Made by a program: the position numbers and the translations under genes. The notes beneath the pieces are model-generated. The model saw only the letters and a program-made list of their open reading frames with translations. It ran no database searches and was not told where the DNA came from. 64,000 bases of DNA from JAJYKC01 sp035545735 (GTDB lineage Bacteria > Acidobacteriota > Terriglobia > Bryobacterales > Bryobacteraceae): positions 1-64,000 of the forward strand of contig DASZXS010000037.1 in the NCBI GenBank assembly GCA_035545735.1, read 5' to 3'. This document shows, piece by piece, positions 1-9,129 of this stretch (within the stretch, counting starts at the first letter, position 1; each line of letters begins with the position of its first letter).

Positions 1-249
1 GGAGGGTATGGCGAAATTATCGGCGGCGGGCAGCGCGTTCACGACTACGATCTATTGGTGAAGCGCATCGAGGCGCACCATCTTCCGCCGGAGGCGTTCA
101 ACTGGTACCTGGATCTGCGGAAATTCGGCTCCGTGCCGCACGGCGGATTCGGGATGGGAGTGGAACGGTTCGTAGCGTGGATGTGCGGCTTGGAGCACAT
201 CCGCGAAACCATCGCCTATCCAAGGATGCTGTATCGCATCCGCCCGTAG
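1..249 (+). CDS. asnS: Asparagine--tRNA ligase, C-terminal end (partial)
   Basis: This is the last 82 codons of a class II aminoacyl-tRNA synthetase; the 5' part lies outside the window. The reading frame is open from base 1. The visible part carries class II motif 3, GFGMGVERFVAW, preceded by WYLDLRKFGSVPHG, and ends in a short tail after RETIAYPR. This is the C-terminal pattern of AsnRS, which charges tRNA-Asn in the cytoplasm. AspRS shares the fold but usually has a different motif 3 context. The arginase gene starts 10 bases downstream on the same strand, so cotranscription is likely. Confidence 0.88.
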   Translation, partial: GGYGEIIGGGQRVHDYDLLVKRIEAHHLPPEAFNWYLDLRKFGSVPHGGFGMGVERFVAWMCGLEHIRETIAYPRMLYRIRP

Positions 250-259
250 TTCACTCACC

Positions 260-1174
260 ATGCCGCATTCCACGATTGCAATCATCGGGGCTCCCATGGA
301 CCTCGGCGCAGGACGCCGCGGCGTTGACATGGGCGCCTCGGCAGTGCGCCTGGCGAATCTCAACGGGCGATTGTCGGAATTGGGGTATCACGTCGAAGAT
401 TTGGGAAACGTGCCGGCGGCGCAGCCCGAATCGAATCCCATCGGTCCGTCGAATGCGCGTTATCTCCCTCAAATCACCGATACTTGCACGCGCCTGGCGG
501 CGGCGGTGGAGAAGGCGCTGGGCGAAAAACGGTTTCCCCTGATTTTGGGCGGCGACCACTCCATCGCCGCGGGCACGGTCGCGGGCGCGTCGGCGCACTT
601 CCGCGAGACGGGGCGAAAAATCGGCCTGATTTGGGTGGATGCCCATTCCGACATGAACACGCCTGAGACCAGCCCGAGCGGCAATGTGCACGGAATGCCG
701 CTGGCGTGCTGCGTCGGCATGGGTCCGCGCGAACTGACGCATATCGGCGGCCACGTCCCCATAGTCGATCCGCACAGCGTCGCCTTGGTGGGCATCCGCT
801 CCGTCGATGAACTCGAACGCCGCAACATTCAGCGCGCGGGGCTGCGAGTTTTCACCATGCGCAACATTGATGAACAGGGACTGCGCGCGGTGATGAGCGA
901 GGCAATCGCCGTCGCGAGCCAGGGAACCGATGTGTTTCACGTTTCCTTCGACATGGACTCGGTGGACCCGCGCGAGGCGCCGGGTGTTGGGACGCCCGTT
1001 CCGGGAGGATTGACCTATCGTGAGGCGCACCTCGCGATGGAGATGATCTGCGACTCGGGCAAGATGCGGTCCATGGACGTAGTGGAAGTGAATCCAGTGA
1101 TCGACGAGGCAAACCGGACCGCCATGCTTGCCGTGGAGCTGATCCTGTCGGCGTTGGGAAAACGTATTTTATGA
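260..1174 (+). CDS. rocF: Arginase
   Basis: A 304-residue ureohydrolase that would split arginine into ornithine and urea with a binuclear manganese centre. The metal-binding motifs are all present: GGDHS (about 97-101), DAHSD (127-131) and SFDMDSVDP (229-237). The start GAPMDLGAGRRGVDMG and the stretch GVGTPVPGGLTYREAH match arginases better than agmatinases, and the length fits arginase (about 300 residues). The gene overlaps the following D-Ala-D-Ala ligase by four bases (ATGA), which implies translational coupling in an asnS-rocF-ddl-protease run. Agmatinase or formimidoylglutamase is a less likely alternative. Confidence 0.88.
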   Translation: MPHSTIAIIGAPMDLGAGRRGVDMGASAVRLANLNGRLSELGYHVEDLGNVPAAQPESNPIGPSNARYLPQITDTCTRLAAAVEKALGEKRFPLILGGDHSIAAGTVAGASAHFRETGRKIGLIWVDAHSDMNTPETSPSGNVHGMPLACCVGMGPRELTHIGGHVPIVDPHSVALVGIRSVDELERRNIQRAGLRVFTMRNIDEQGLRAVMSEAIAVASQGTDVFHVSFDMDSVDPREAPGVGTPVPGGLTYREAHLAMEMICDSGKMRSMDVVEVNPVIDEANRTAMLAVELILSALGKRIL

Positions 1175-2151
1175 GAATCCGAGTAGCGATTGTTTATGGC
1201 GGACGAAGCGGCGAGCATGAGATCTCGCTGCGCTCCGCGAAATCGATCATGGAAGCGATGGATCCGGAGAAATACCGGGTAATCCAGTACAAGATTTCGA
1301 AAGATGGCAAGTGGAGTCCGAAGCCGATTTCGCCGGAGCCGGGAGGCAATCCGGAAATCGATGTCGTTTTTCCCGTGTTGCATGGCACGTTCGGCGAAGA
1401 CGGAACGGTGCAGGGGCTATTGGAACTTGCGGACCTGCCCTACGTCGGGGCGGGAGTGCTCGCGTCGTCGGTTTCGATGGATAAGGAAGTCATGAAACGG
1501 CTGGCCGTCGAGAGGAAACTGCCGGTGGTGGAGTACCGGGTGTTGACGGGCCAAGACATCGCGAATGCCGCGGAGCTGTGCGCGGAGCTTCCGTTCCCGC
1601 TGTTTGTGAAGCCGGCGAACCTGGGGTCTTCGGTGGGCATTTCAAAGGCGAACGACCGCGCCGGACTGGAAAAAGCGGTGGAGACCGCGGCGTCGTTCGA
1701 CCGCAAGATCATCGTGGAGCGCGGCATCACCGGCCGCGAATTCGAATGTTCCGTACTGGGGAACGAAAACCCCGAAGCGGCGTTCCCGTGCGAAATTCTG
1801 CCCTCGCAGGATTTCTACGATTACGAGGATAAGTACCTGCTGGATAAGGCCAAAACCGTGCTTCCCGCGGATCTGACTCCGGAGCGGACGGCGGAAATGC
1901 GCCGGCTCGCGGTGGAATGCTACCGCGCCGTGGAGTGCGAGGGTATGGCGCGCGTCGATTTCCTGATGGAAGGGAAGTCCGGCAAAATTTTTATTAACGA
2001 GATCAACACAATCCCCGGCTTCACGTCCATCAGTATGTATCCGAAGATGTGGGAATACGCCGGACTGCCCATGCCGAAGCTGATTGACCGCCTGATTGAG
2101 CTGGCGATGGAACGCAGCGAGCGAAAGAAGCGTCTGCGATACTCGCGATAG
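1171..2151 (+). CDS. ddl: D-alanine--D-alanine ligase
   Basis: An ATP-grasp ligase of 326 residues that makes the D-Ala-D-Ala dipeptide for peptidoglycan. The N-terminus VAIVYGGRSGEHEISLRSA is the classic Ddl opening. The ATP-grasp segments FVKPANLGSSVGISKA and INEINTIPGFTSISMYP carry the nucleotide and second D-alanine contacts. Length is normal for the family. Its ATG overlaps the arginase stop codon, and the protease gene begins five bases after its own stop, so the three genes look cotranscribed. Confidence 0.93.
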   Translation: MRIRVAIVYGGRSGEHEISLRSAKSIMEAMDPEKYRVIQYKISKDGKWSPKPISPEPGGNPEIDVVFPVLHGTFGEDGTVQGLLELADLPYVGAGVLASSVSMDKEVMKRLAVERKLPVVEYRVLTGQDIANAAELCAELPFPLFVKPANLGSSVGISKANDRAGLEKAVETAASFDRKIIVERGITGREFECSVLGNENPEAAFPCEILPSQDFYDYEDKYLLDKAKTVLPADLTPERTAEMRRLAVECYRAVECEGMARVDFLMEGKSGKIFINEINTIPGFTSISMYPKMWEYAGLPMPKLIDRLIELAMERSERKKRLRYSR

Positions 2152-2155
2152 CTGG

Positions 2156-3580
2156 ATGCTGCTGCCTCTCCTTCTCTTTTTCGCCGCGCCACCGGCAGAC
2201 GACCTCGACAAGCAGGTGAAAAGCTTCGTCGATGTGCTGTCCATCGTGCGGCATAACGCCTCCGATCCGGTCTCGACCGATGTGATCTATCAGGGCGCTA
2301 TTCCGGGCATGCTGCGAACTCTCGATCCCCACACCGTCTTTTTCGACCCGCAGCAGTACGAACAGTTGAAGCAGATGGAGCGCTCCGAGCAGAAGGGCTT
2401 CGGCACCGTGGTGTCGGTTCTTCCCGGCCGGGTCCTTGTCCTGCAGGCTCTGCCGGGAACTCCATCGGCGAAGGCCGGTCTCGCTCCGGGAGATGAAATT
2501 CTGGCCATCAACAACGTCGCGCTGAGCCGGCTGGATTTCGATCAACTGGTCCAATACCTGGGCATGGCGCGGCAGAAGGAAGCGGAATTGGTGGTGCGCC
2601 GCGAAGGCAATGCGCGTCTCCTGAATTTCACGCTAAAGCCCGCCGTCATGGACGCGCCCAGCGTGGAGCGCGCGTTTTTGCTGAAGCCCGGCATCGCCTA
2701 TTTACGCGTTGCCAGCTTCGACCCGCAAACCGGCAAGCAGATTAAAGAGGCGATCGAAAAATTGGGCGGACGTTCTCTCACAGGACTGGTGCTGGACCTG
2801 CGGAACAATCCCGGCGGCGTGGTGGAAGCCGCGCTCGAAACCGCAAGTTTTTTTCTAAAGCCCGGCCAGAAGATTCTTAGCGTGAAGGGGCGCGCGGTGC
2901 AGGGTAAGGACGTCAACGTTCCCGCCAACGTGACGCCCTACTCGTTTCCGATGGCAATCCTGGTCAACGAGAAAACCGCCAGCGCCGCGGAGATTGTTAC
3001 CGGCGCGTTGCAGGATCACGATCGCGCCACCGTGTTCGGCGTGACCACCTATGGCAAGGGTCTGGTGCAAAGCGTCTACCCCTTGAGCGGAGATACCGCC
3101 ATGGCGCTTACGACATCGTTCTATTACACCCCGAGCGGGCGGTCCATTCAGAAGCCTCTGCGGGAAAGCCAGCTTCAGTTGAGCCAGCCGAAGACTTCCT
3201 TCCAGACCGATTCCGGCCGGAAGGTGACTGGCGGCGGAGGTATTCGCCCGGACCACATTGTGGCCGCGGAGATTCCGGACCGCTTGACCGCGGCGCTTGA
3301 GGGGAGCGCCGTCTTCTCGTCTTTTGCGATTGACTACGTTCAAAAACATAAGCTGAATCCTTCGTTTCACGTGACGCCGGATGTGCTCGACGAATTCCAG
3401 ACCTACTGTTCCGAGCGGGGGATTCAACCGAGCGTCGGAGAATGGCTCGCCAAGCGCGGCTACATCGAGAGCCGGTTGAACGAGGAATTCCAGACGCAGC
3501 TATCGGGCGTGGAAAAAAGCGACCAAATCGCGGTTGCGCGCGATCCGGTGGTGCAGGCGGCGCTGGCGTCGCTCCATTAG
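2156..3580 (+). CDS. S41 family C-terminal processing protease (PDZ)
   Basis: A 474-residue exported serine protease. The ATG at 2156 was chosen because it directly begins a hydrophobic leader (MLLPLLLFFAAPP). An in-frame start at 2096 would run inside ddl. After an N-terminal helical part there is a PDZ domain at about 70-150 (ALPGTPSAKAGLAPGDEIL). The S41 core follows, with the substrate segment LVLDLRNNPGGVVE, the catalytic serine in TASAAEIVTGALQD and the general-base lysine in TTYGKGLVQS. Such CtpA/Prc proteases trim or degrade periplasmic proteins. The C-terminal 100 residues are less conserved. Cotranscription with ddl points to an envelope role, which is inference. Confidence 0.9.
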   Translation: MLLPLLLFFAAPPADDLDKQVKSFVDVLSIVRHNASDPVSTDVIYQGAIPGMLRTLDPHTVFFDPQQYEQLKQMERSEQKGFGTVVSVLPGRVLVLQALPGTPSAKAGLAPGDEILAINNVALSRLDFDQLVQYLGMARQKEAELVVRREGNARLLNFTLKPAVMDAPSVERAFLLKPGIAYLRVASFDPQTGKQIKEAIEKLGGRSLTGLVLDLRNNPGGVVEAALETASFFLKPGQKILSVKGRAVQGKDVNVPANVTPYSFPMAILVNEKTASAAEIVTGALQDHDRATVFGVTTYGKGLVQSVYPLSGDTAMALTTSFYYTPSGRSIQKPLRESQLQLSQPKTSFQTDSGRKVTGGGGIRPDHIVAAEIPDRLTAALEGSAVFSSFAIDYVQKHKLNPSFHVTPDVLDEFQTYCSERGIQPSVGEWLAKRGYIESRLNEEFQTQLSGVEKSDQIAVARDPVVQAALASLH

Positions 3581-3587
3581 GTATGCG

Positions 3588-5363
3588 CTAGTTTCTGACG
3601 CCCTCGAAGTGAGCTTCGATCTCTTCGAGGGTCTTGCCTCGCGTCTCCGGAAGCAGGAACGTCGCGGTAAGGAAGTAAATCACGGCGCATCCCGCAAAAA
3701 CGAAGAACATGGTCGAATAGCCGAACTTCCCGACCGTGGGAAGAAAGATGGCGGCGATCGTGGTGGATACGGCCTGGTTAATCAGCAGCGCGATGCTCAT
3801 GCCGTTGGAGCGGATGCGCGTCGGCATCAACTCCGAAAGCGCCAGCCAAACGCACACGCCGGGTCCCAATGCGTAGAACGCCGCATAGACCAGGAGACTG
3901 ATGGCCACCAGCCAGCCGTTGCCCGCGCCGGGCACGGGTGTGATGAGCGCATTCTCGATCTTGAGCGGAGCCTGCCGCGCGGCCTCCAGGTTTCCGAACG
4001 GATTCGAGAAAAATGCGACCACCTTGTTCGCGGGGACGCAGGATTCGCGATTGATTTCCACCGGCTTCGCCATCGCATCGTCGGAGCGCGCCACCGGCGT
4101 CGCCGCGCGGAAGTCGCCGTAGGAATAAATCACGATCAGGGAAGTGGCTTGGTCCGCCGCGGCCTGGCCCGCCTTGCCGGCGGCGGTCAGCAGAGTGTCG
4201 GCGGTCTTGTGGTCATAGACCAGCGAGAGCTTCTGGCCGGCTCCGACCATCGCCTGCATGGCGCGGCTCGAATCGACGCGCCGGCTCTCGGCCCGGCTGA
4301 AGAGGATGCCCACGGCGAGCAGCGAAATGAAAAGCCCGGTGGTGCCGATCGAAAGAAGGAACTTTCTGCCTTTTCGGTCCACCAGCATGACGCCCGCGAA
4401 GGTCATCAGGAAATTGACGATGGTGAAGAAAACATACCCCCAGTGCGCCTGAACATCGGAAAGCCCGCTTTGGAGGAGGATGGTGGTGTTGTAGGCAATG
4501 ATGGAGTTGATGCCGACCGCTTGCGTGCAGGCCAGAATAATGCAGGCGAGCACGAACGGGATGACGTATTTGCGGCGCAGCAAGGACTCCTTCACGCGCT
4601 CGCCAGTGGATCTCTTCGCCGTTTCGGCGGCCATTTCGCCCAGTTCCGCGTCAGCCTGCGCGACAGCGCGCGAGCGAAGCAGGGCGGCGCGGGCGGCCTC
4701 CGTCCTGCCGCGCCGGAAGAGCCAGCGAGGCGATTCGGCCACCATTACCGTGCCAATGACAAACAGGACTCCGGGCGGCAGCGATACCCAGAAAATGCTT
4801 CGCCACGCCGTGTCCTTGAACGCGAGAACCTTCGCCGGATCGCCCAGCTTCGTTACTTCGTCGACCCGGAAGCTGAAGTAGATGCCGACCAGCGCGGCGG
4901 CCACAATGCCGAGTGTCAGCAGCCATTGAAAGATGGCCGTCCCTTTGCCGCGCGAATCCGGAGTCAGGCATTCCGCCAGGTAGAGCGGGACGACGACGCC
5001 GATGAGCCCCGCGCTGATTCCCTGGAGAACACGTCCGAGCACTAGCGGTTCATAACCGTGCGCCAGCGCGATGGTGGGGATGCTGGTGACGAAAAGGATG
5101 CCGCTGAGCGTCATCACGAGACGGCGGCCCATCCAATCGGCCAGCATACCGGCGAAAAGCGTGGAGATCACGCTGCCGAGCAGAACCGCCGCGACGACGA
5201 TGGAGAGTTGGCCGGCGTTCAGGCCCGACGTGGCCTCGAGGTATGGCAGGGCGCCGGCGATGATTCCCACGTCCACTCCGTAGAGCAGGCCGCCGAGACC
5301 GGCGACGAGCAGCAGAAAACGGTTATAGGCATTATTCTTCCGGGGAAGCGCGGACTCGGACAT
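3588..5363 (-). CDS. MFS sugar porter with enlarged periplasmic loop
   Basis: A 591-residue major facilitator of the sugar porter family, probably a proton symporter for a hexose or pentose. Family marks are LADWMGRR between TM2 and TM3, AESPRWLFRRGR after TM6, VDRKGRK between TM8 and TM9, and PETRGKTLEEIE at the C-terminus. Usual length is 450-500 residues. The excess is an insertion of about 120 residues (roughly 360-480) between TM9 and TM10, mostly polar, containing one cysteine (RESCVPANK). Topology places it outside the membrane. The gene lies 29 bases after a dehydrogenase on the same strand and is probably cotranscribed with it. The substrate cannot be read from sequence. Confidence 0.85.
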   Translation of the reverse strand: MSESALPRKNNAYNRFLLLVAGLGGLLYGVDVGIIAGALPYLEATSGLNAGQLSIVVAAVLLGSVISTLFAGMLADWMGRRLVMTLSGILFVTSIPTIALAHGYEPLVLGRVLQGISAGLIGVVVPLYLAECLTPDSRGKGTAIFQWLLTLGIVAAALVGIYFSFRVDEVTKLGDPAKVLAFKDTAWRSIFWVSLPPGVLFVIGTVMVAESPRWLFRRGRTEAARAALLRSRAVAQADAELGEMAAETAKRSTGERVKESLLRRKYVIPFVLACIILACTQAVGINSIIAYNTTILLQSGLSDVQAHWGYVFFTIVNFLMTFAGVMLVDRKGRKFLLSIGTTGLFISLLAVGILFSRAESRRVDSSRAMQAMVGAGQKLSLVYDHKTADTLLTAAGKAGQAAADQATSLIVIYSYGDFRAATPVARSDDAMAKPVEINRESCVPANKVVAFFSNPFGNLEAARQAPLKIENALITPVPGAGNGWLVAISLLVYAAFYALGPGVCVWLALSELMPTRIRSNGMSIALLINQAVSTTIAAIFLPTVGKFGYSTMFFVFAGCAVIYFLTATFLLPETRGKTLEEIEAHFEGVRN

Positions 5364-5392
5364 AGTTGGCGTTGTTTTAGAGTATCAGCAGT

Positions 5393-6274
5393 TCACAGCC
5401 CTGCATTTCTGGCGGAGACGGCGGCCACGCTGGACCAGTCCAGGTCTCCCTGCCCCTGGGCGATCGCCTGCAGAAATCGATCCTTCATCACGCTGGCAAA
5501 GGGCATGGCGGAAGCGCACTCTTCGGCGGTGGCCAGAGCCAGGCGCACATCCTTGTAGCCGAGCTTCAGGGCGAATCCGGCGGGTTCGAATTTTTCATTG
5601 GCGACGGCGCCGCCGTAGCCCGCGTAGACCGGCGAGGCAAACAGCGCGTTCATGACGCCGAGGAAATCGGCGGGCGCCACTCCCGCTTTCCGCAGCGTGG
5701 CAAAGGACTCGCCAAAGGCCTCTATGACGCTGGCGATCATGAAGTTGCCGCACACCTTCACGGCATTCGCCTGCCAGGGTTCGCCGCCCACGATGAAGGT
5801 CTGACGCCCGATTGCGTCGAAAAGGGGGCGGCATCGGTCGATGGTTTCCGCCCTCCCGGCGGCCACCACCAGCAGCCTTTTACTTTCCGCGGCCTCGGGA
5901 CGGCCGAAAACGGGAACGCTGAGGAATTCCTGTCCCCGCCGGGCGTGCTCTTCGGTGAGTCGCCTCGCCAGAGCGGTGCTGATGGTGCTGTGGGAGATAT
6001 GAACGGCGCCGGCCGCCAGCATGGCGGCGAGGCCGCTCGCTCCGAATGTCATCTGCTCCACGGCGGAATCGTCGGAAAGCATCGTCATCACCGCGTCTGC
6101 TCCGGCGCAGGCATCGGCCGGTGAAGCGGCGAGCCGCGCGCCTTCGGAAATCAACGGTTCGGCCTTGACCGCGCTGCGGTTATACACGGCTACGGAATGC
6201 CCGGCGCGAAGGAGATTGCGCGCCATGGCCGAGCCCATCCTGCCGAGTCCAATGAATCCGGTGTTCATATTCAC
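5393..6274 (-). CDS. NAD(P)-dependent beta-hydroxyacid dehydrogenase (HIBADH family)
   Basis: A 293-residue dehydrogenase of the 3-hydroxyisobutyrate / tartronate-semialdehyde / glyoxylate reductase group. The N-terminal Rossmann motif is GFIGLGRMGSAMARNLL. A substrate-binding serine region is seen in HISHSTIS, and the catalytic lysine is probably the K of ANAVKVCGNF (about 170). The C-terminal helical domain is complete. It precedes the sugar porter in the same orientation with a short gap, suggesting uptake and oxidation or reduction of a sugar acid. Exact substrate is not determinable. A second ATG two codons downstream is equally possible as start. Confidence 0.85.
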   Translation of the reverse strand: MNMNTGFIGLGRMGSAMARNLLRAGHSVAVYNRSAVKAEPLISEGARLAASPADACAGADAVMTMLSDDSAVEQMTFGASGLAAMLAAGAVHISHSTISTALARRLTEEHARRGQEFLSVPVFGRPEAAESKRLLVVAAGRAETIDRCRPLFDAIGRQTFIVGGEPWQANAVKVCGNFMIASVIEAFGESFATLRKAGVAPADFLGVMNALFASPVYAGYGGAVANEKFEPAGFALKLGYKDVRLALATAEECASAMPFASVMKDRFLQAIAQGQGDLDWSSVAAVSARNAGL

Positions 6275-6371
6275 CCAAGTATAGGCCCCGGAAGCCGCCC
6301 GGTCCCCTTCCGGCTATTTTCGTAACCTTTCGTTCCGCGCCGGGTATAAGCAGACGGAGGGTTCTGTCCAC

Positions 6372-7172
6372 ATGAGATTCGCGTTTAAAACTGCTCTGAT
6401 TTCTCTTGCCCTGGCTTCCATGGGGCTAAGCGCCGCCGATTTCACGGAAAATTTTCACGCCAGCGAGCCGCTGCCCGCGGGCGGAGCTCTGACCGTGCGG
6501 AATGTAAACGGTTCCGTCGAGATCACCGTCTGGGACCAGGACACGGTGGACGTGAATGCCGTGAAGGAGGCCGACTCCCAGGCCCGGCTGAACGAAATCC
6601 GGATTGAGGTTCAAAGGACTGGTGACGGGGTATCGGTCCGCACCGTGGTTCCCGAACACCGGAACGGCAACATGGGCGCGCGCCTGGTGTTGAAGGTCCC
6701 ACGGCGGGTGAACCTGAGGGACGTGAGCAGTTCCAATGGAGCCATCCGCGTGAGCGGAGTGGAGGGCGCGGCGAAGCTGTCGACGTCGAACGGAGCCATC
6801 CGCGCCGATGTGACCGGCGGAAGCTTCAGCGCGGCGACTTCGAATGGCTCGATCGAAGCGAACCTGCGCCGCGCAGACAGCCGGGAACCGGTGGTGCTGG
6901 ATACGTCGAATGGCCGGATTTCGCTGAGGCTGGATGCGGAAACGGTTCCCGAGATTCGCGCCGATACTTCGAATTCGTCGATTGAGCTCCATTTGCCGGC
7001 CAGCACCGGCGCGCGACTGGAGGCATCCACCTCAAATGGCGGGATTTTTAGCGATTTCGATGTGACGACCCGGTCTATGTCCAAGGACCGCCTGAATGGC
7101 ACAATCGGGGCTGGCGGGCCGCTGCTGAAGCTAGGCACTTCCAATGGGGCGATCCGTGTTCTGCGGAACTGA
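6372..7172 (+). CDS. DUF4097-type exported beta-repeat protein
   Basis: A 266-residue protein with a clean signal peptide (MRFAFKTALISLALASMGLSA). The mature part is built from repeated short strands with the recurring triplet SNG or NG (NVNGSVEI, SSNGAIRV, TSNGAIRA, TSNGSIEA, TSNGRISL, TSNGGIFS, TSNGAIRV), one turn every 18-30 residues. This is the pattern of DUF4097 / putative adhesin proteins, a right-handed beta-helix-like fold. Function in the family is unclear; similar proteins occur with anti-sigma factors and bactofilins. No partner gene is adjacent here. An AG-rich ribosome binding site (GGAGG) lies upstream of the ATG. Confidence 0.75.
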   Translation: MRFAFKTALISLALASMGLSAADFTENFHASEPLPAGGALTVRNVNGSVEITVWDQDTVDVNAVKEADSQARLNEIRIEVQRTGDGVSVRTVVPEHRNGNMGARLVLKVPRRVNLRDVSSSNGAIRVSGVEGAAKLSTSNGAIRADVTGGSFSAATSNGSIEANLRRADSREPVVLDTSNGRISLRLDAETVPEIRADTSNSSIELHLPASTGARLEASTSNGGIFSDFDVTTRSMSKDRLNGTIGAGGPLLKLGTSNGAIRVLRN

Positions 7173-7252
7173 CGCTACCGGAATCTTTTCCGCCGTGGCG
7201 GGCGGATTGCCGATCCCGGGGGCGCGCAAAGCATGGGTGCAGAGAACGGATT

Positions 7253-7289
7253 CGCGCGGCCGGGCAACTCCGAGTCACCGGGCCGCGCG
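7253..7289. terminator. GC-rich hairpin between convergent genes
   Basis: A perfect nine-base inverted repeat (CGCGCGGCC and GGCCGCGCG) with a 19-base loop lies between the stops of the DUF4097 gene and the TIGR03437 gene. It has no T-run on either strand, so it may be a bidirectional barrier or only a GC-rich coincidence. Confidence 0.4.
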
Positions 7290-7307
7290 AGTCAAGCTGG
7301 CGGTTCG

Positions 7308-8987
7308 CTATTTAAACGTCGTCGATTGCTGGATGGAAATCGAGGACGTAGCGAATCCGTAGTCGAGGCCGTTCGCGTTGAAGGCAACCGGGTTCGAGGA
7401 ATTGATCAGAATTACGCTGCCCGTCGGGATGGAAAATCCACCGGCCGAGATCACAGCGCTGGGTGGCAGGCTGAGCAGCACGACCGGCGGCACCGTGAAG
7501 TGAAGGTCGCTCGCCTTGGCGGTACAGATGAAAGCGCCCCCGGAGAGATTCGACTCATCGGCTCCGGCCAGCGAGGTGCCTTCGATAACCACCAGGCCGT
7601 TGGCGTCGCCGCCCGTCCAGGTGAGCGGCAAGCCATTGGCGCGCGTCACCGTGGCAGCGGCCGCTTTGTTGGTCCAGTTCAGGATGTCGGGGACCTGGAG
7701 ATTAACCTGGAACGGCCCGACCTTGGAACCGCCGGGGCCCGAAATCTGGTACGCGCCCGGGCTCAGGTAGAGGGGTCCGGACGCGCCGGAAACGGGGTCC
7801 GCCCCAAGGGCCGCGGAGTAAAAGCCAGTCGTGTTGGAGGTCAGCTTCTTCGTCCCGTTCGGGCCATTGATCGTAATGGCGGACCCGGCGTCCAAACCCA
7901 CCGACTGATAGCTTCCCGTGGGCCCCGAGGAGGAGTTTCCATTGAAGTAGTAAACCGTACACGCGCCATAGTTGCTATAGGTGAACGGGAGGCCGCCGAC
8001 ATTGGAGCTGGAGAACGTGTATTTCAGGAAACCGGCAAACCCATAATCGTTGGTCATGTCCTCCGGCGATCCGCTTCCAATCGGGGGCGGAAGGGTGACC
8101 GTACTGGTTGACCGTGAAAGGTTCACGCTGCCGATGGAGCCTGAGCCGGAAATGATTTTCTGGTACTCGGACCCGGACAGGCCGCTTTGCGCGTCCGAAC
8201 ACGTCCGGCCGCTGGCAGCCACGGAAATGGAGACGAAGTTGCTTACCGTATTTCCAGTCTGCACAGCAACCGGGACGGTGCATCCGGTCACATTTTGCGG
8301 GATCTGGATCTGAATCTGGTCTACTCCGGAGCAGCAGCCCGAGCGCCCCCAATATCCGGGCTTTACCGTAGCGCCTCCGACGTACACCGTGGGGGCGGGT
8401 CCAATATTTCCCGTGGTGGGCACCTGGTCATCCGGGGCCGAAATTGCTCCAAGGCCGGTAGCCCAGATGTTGAGAATCTCACCGGGATTGGCGGCAAGCA
8501 CGAACGAGTTGGCCTGGTTGCTGCCATTGGTGAAGACACCGGGGCCGCTCCCCGACGAGGCTACCGTGAAGATGCCTACGTTCTCTGCGACTACTTTTAC
8601 GGGTGCGGAGGCGCTGATCTGGCCATTGGCGGTCACCGACAGCGTGCCGCTGCCAATCGGCGTGTTCGATGGCATCAAAGCATTGATCTGATTGGCCTGC
8701 ACGTAGAAAAGGATCGCCTTTACCGTGGTTCCGTTCACGGTTACCGAGACGGATGAATTCCCCAAATCCGTGGGGAGGGGGAATGCGCTCACCCTGGCTG
8801 GCTCAACGGGGCCCAGGCCGGTGCCGAAGATACTGAAAACGGAGCCTTGGGCAATTCCGGAGTTGGGAAGGCTTTGCATGGCAAAGCTGGCCGCATTCAC
8901 CACGCCTCCCGAGCCAATCACCGGCTGCGCCATGGAAGGCAAACCCGCCAGAAGGGCCGCGGCGAAGTAAAGCTTGAATTTAGTCAT
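7308..8987 (-). CDS. TIGR03437-domain secreted protein with unknown C-terminal half
   Basis: A 559-residue exported protein with signal peptide MTKFKLYFAAALLAGLPSMAQ. Residues about 25-265 match the Solibacter-type TIGR03437 domain: NAASFA, SVFSIFGTGLGP, VQANQINALMPSNTP, PGEILNIWATGLG and VDQIQIQIPQNV. A second half (about 270-559) is rich in Ser, Gly and Thr and resembles beta-sandwich repeats, with GPLYLSPGAYQISGPGG and a hydrophobic FTVPPVVLLSLPPSAV. I do not recognise that half. TIGR03437 domains are found at the C-terminus of many large secreted acidobacterial proteins; here the domain is N-terminal. The cysteine pair GCCSG may form a disulfide outside the cell. Function unknown. Confidence 0.75.
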   Translation of the reverse strand: MTKFKLYFAAALLAGLPSMAQPVIGSGGVVNAASFAMQSLPNSGIAQGSVFSIFGTGLGPVEPARVSAFPLPTDLGNSSVSVTVNGTTVKAILFYVQANQINALMPSNTPIGSGTLSVTANGQISASAPVKVVAENVGIFTVASSGSGPGVFTNGSNQANSFVLAANPGEILNIWATGLGAISAPDDQVPTTGNIGPAPTVYVGGATVKPGYWGRSGCCSGVDQIQIQIPQNVTGCTVPVAVQTGNTVSNFVSISVAASGRTCSDAQSGLSGSEYQKIISGSGSIGSVNLSRSTSTVTLPPPIGSGSPEDMTNDYGFAGFLKYTFSSSNVGGLPFTYSNYGACTVYYFNGNSSSGPTGSYQSVGLDAGSAITINGPNGTKKLTSNTTGFYSAALGADPVSGASGPLYLSPGAYQISGPGGSKVGPFQVNLQVPDILNWTNKAAAATVTRANGLPLTWTGGDANGLVVIEGTSLAGADESNLSGGAFICTAKASDLHFTVPPVVLLSLPPSAVISAGGFSIPTGSVILINSSNPVAFNANGLDYGFATSSISIQQSTTFK

Positions 8988-9064
8988 ATTTAGTCTGGGT
9001 CCTTGTTGAGCTTAGTCCTAACAGCACTTAATGATAAAAGCTGTCGCGGCGTTTCGCCAAACCC

Positions 9065-9090
9065 AAAAAAATGCAGCCGTACTATACGGC
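9065..9090 (-). terminator. Rho-independent terminator of the RraA-like gene
   Basis: Read on the minus strand there is a six-base-pair stem (GCCGTA / TACGGC) with a three-base loop, then TGCA and seven T residues. It lies about 40 bases beyond the stop codon of the RraA-like gene, in the correct orientation. Confidence 0.7.
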
Positions 9091-9129
9091 CAGGGTACTT
9101 TTCAGCACTCGGCTATCGGTGGGCGCGGC

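Noticed and set aside
3534..5045. A 503-codon open frame on the plus strand opposite the MFS gene
   Set aside because: It is an antisense shadow of a clear transporter gene in GC-rich DNA; its translation is Arg/Gly/Asp-rich with no domain.
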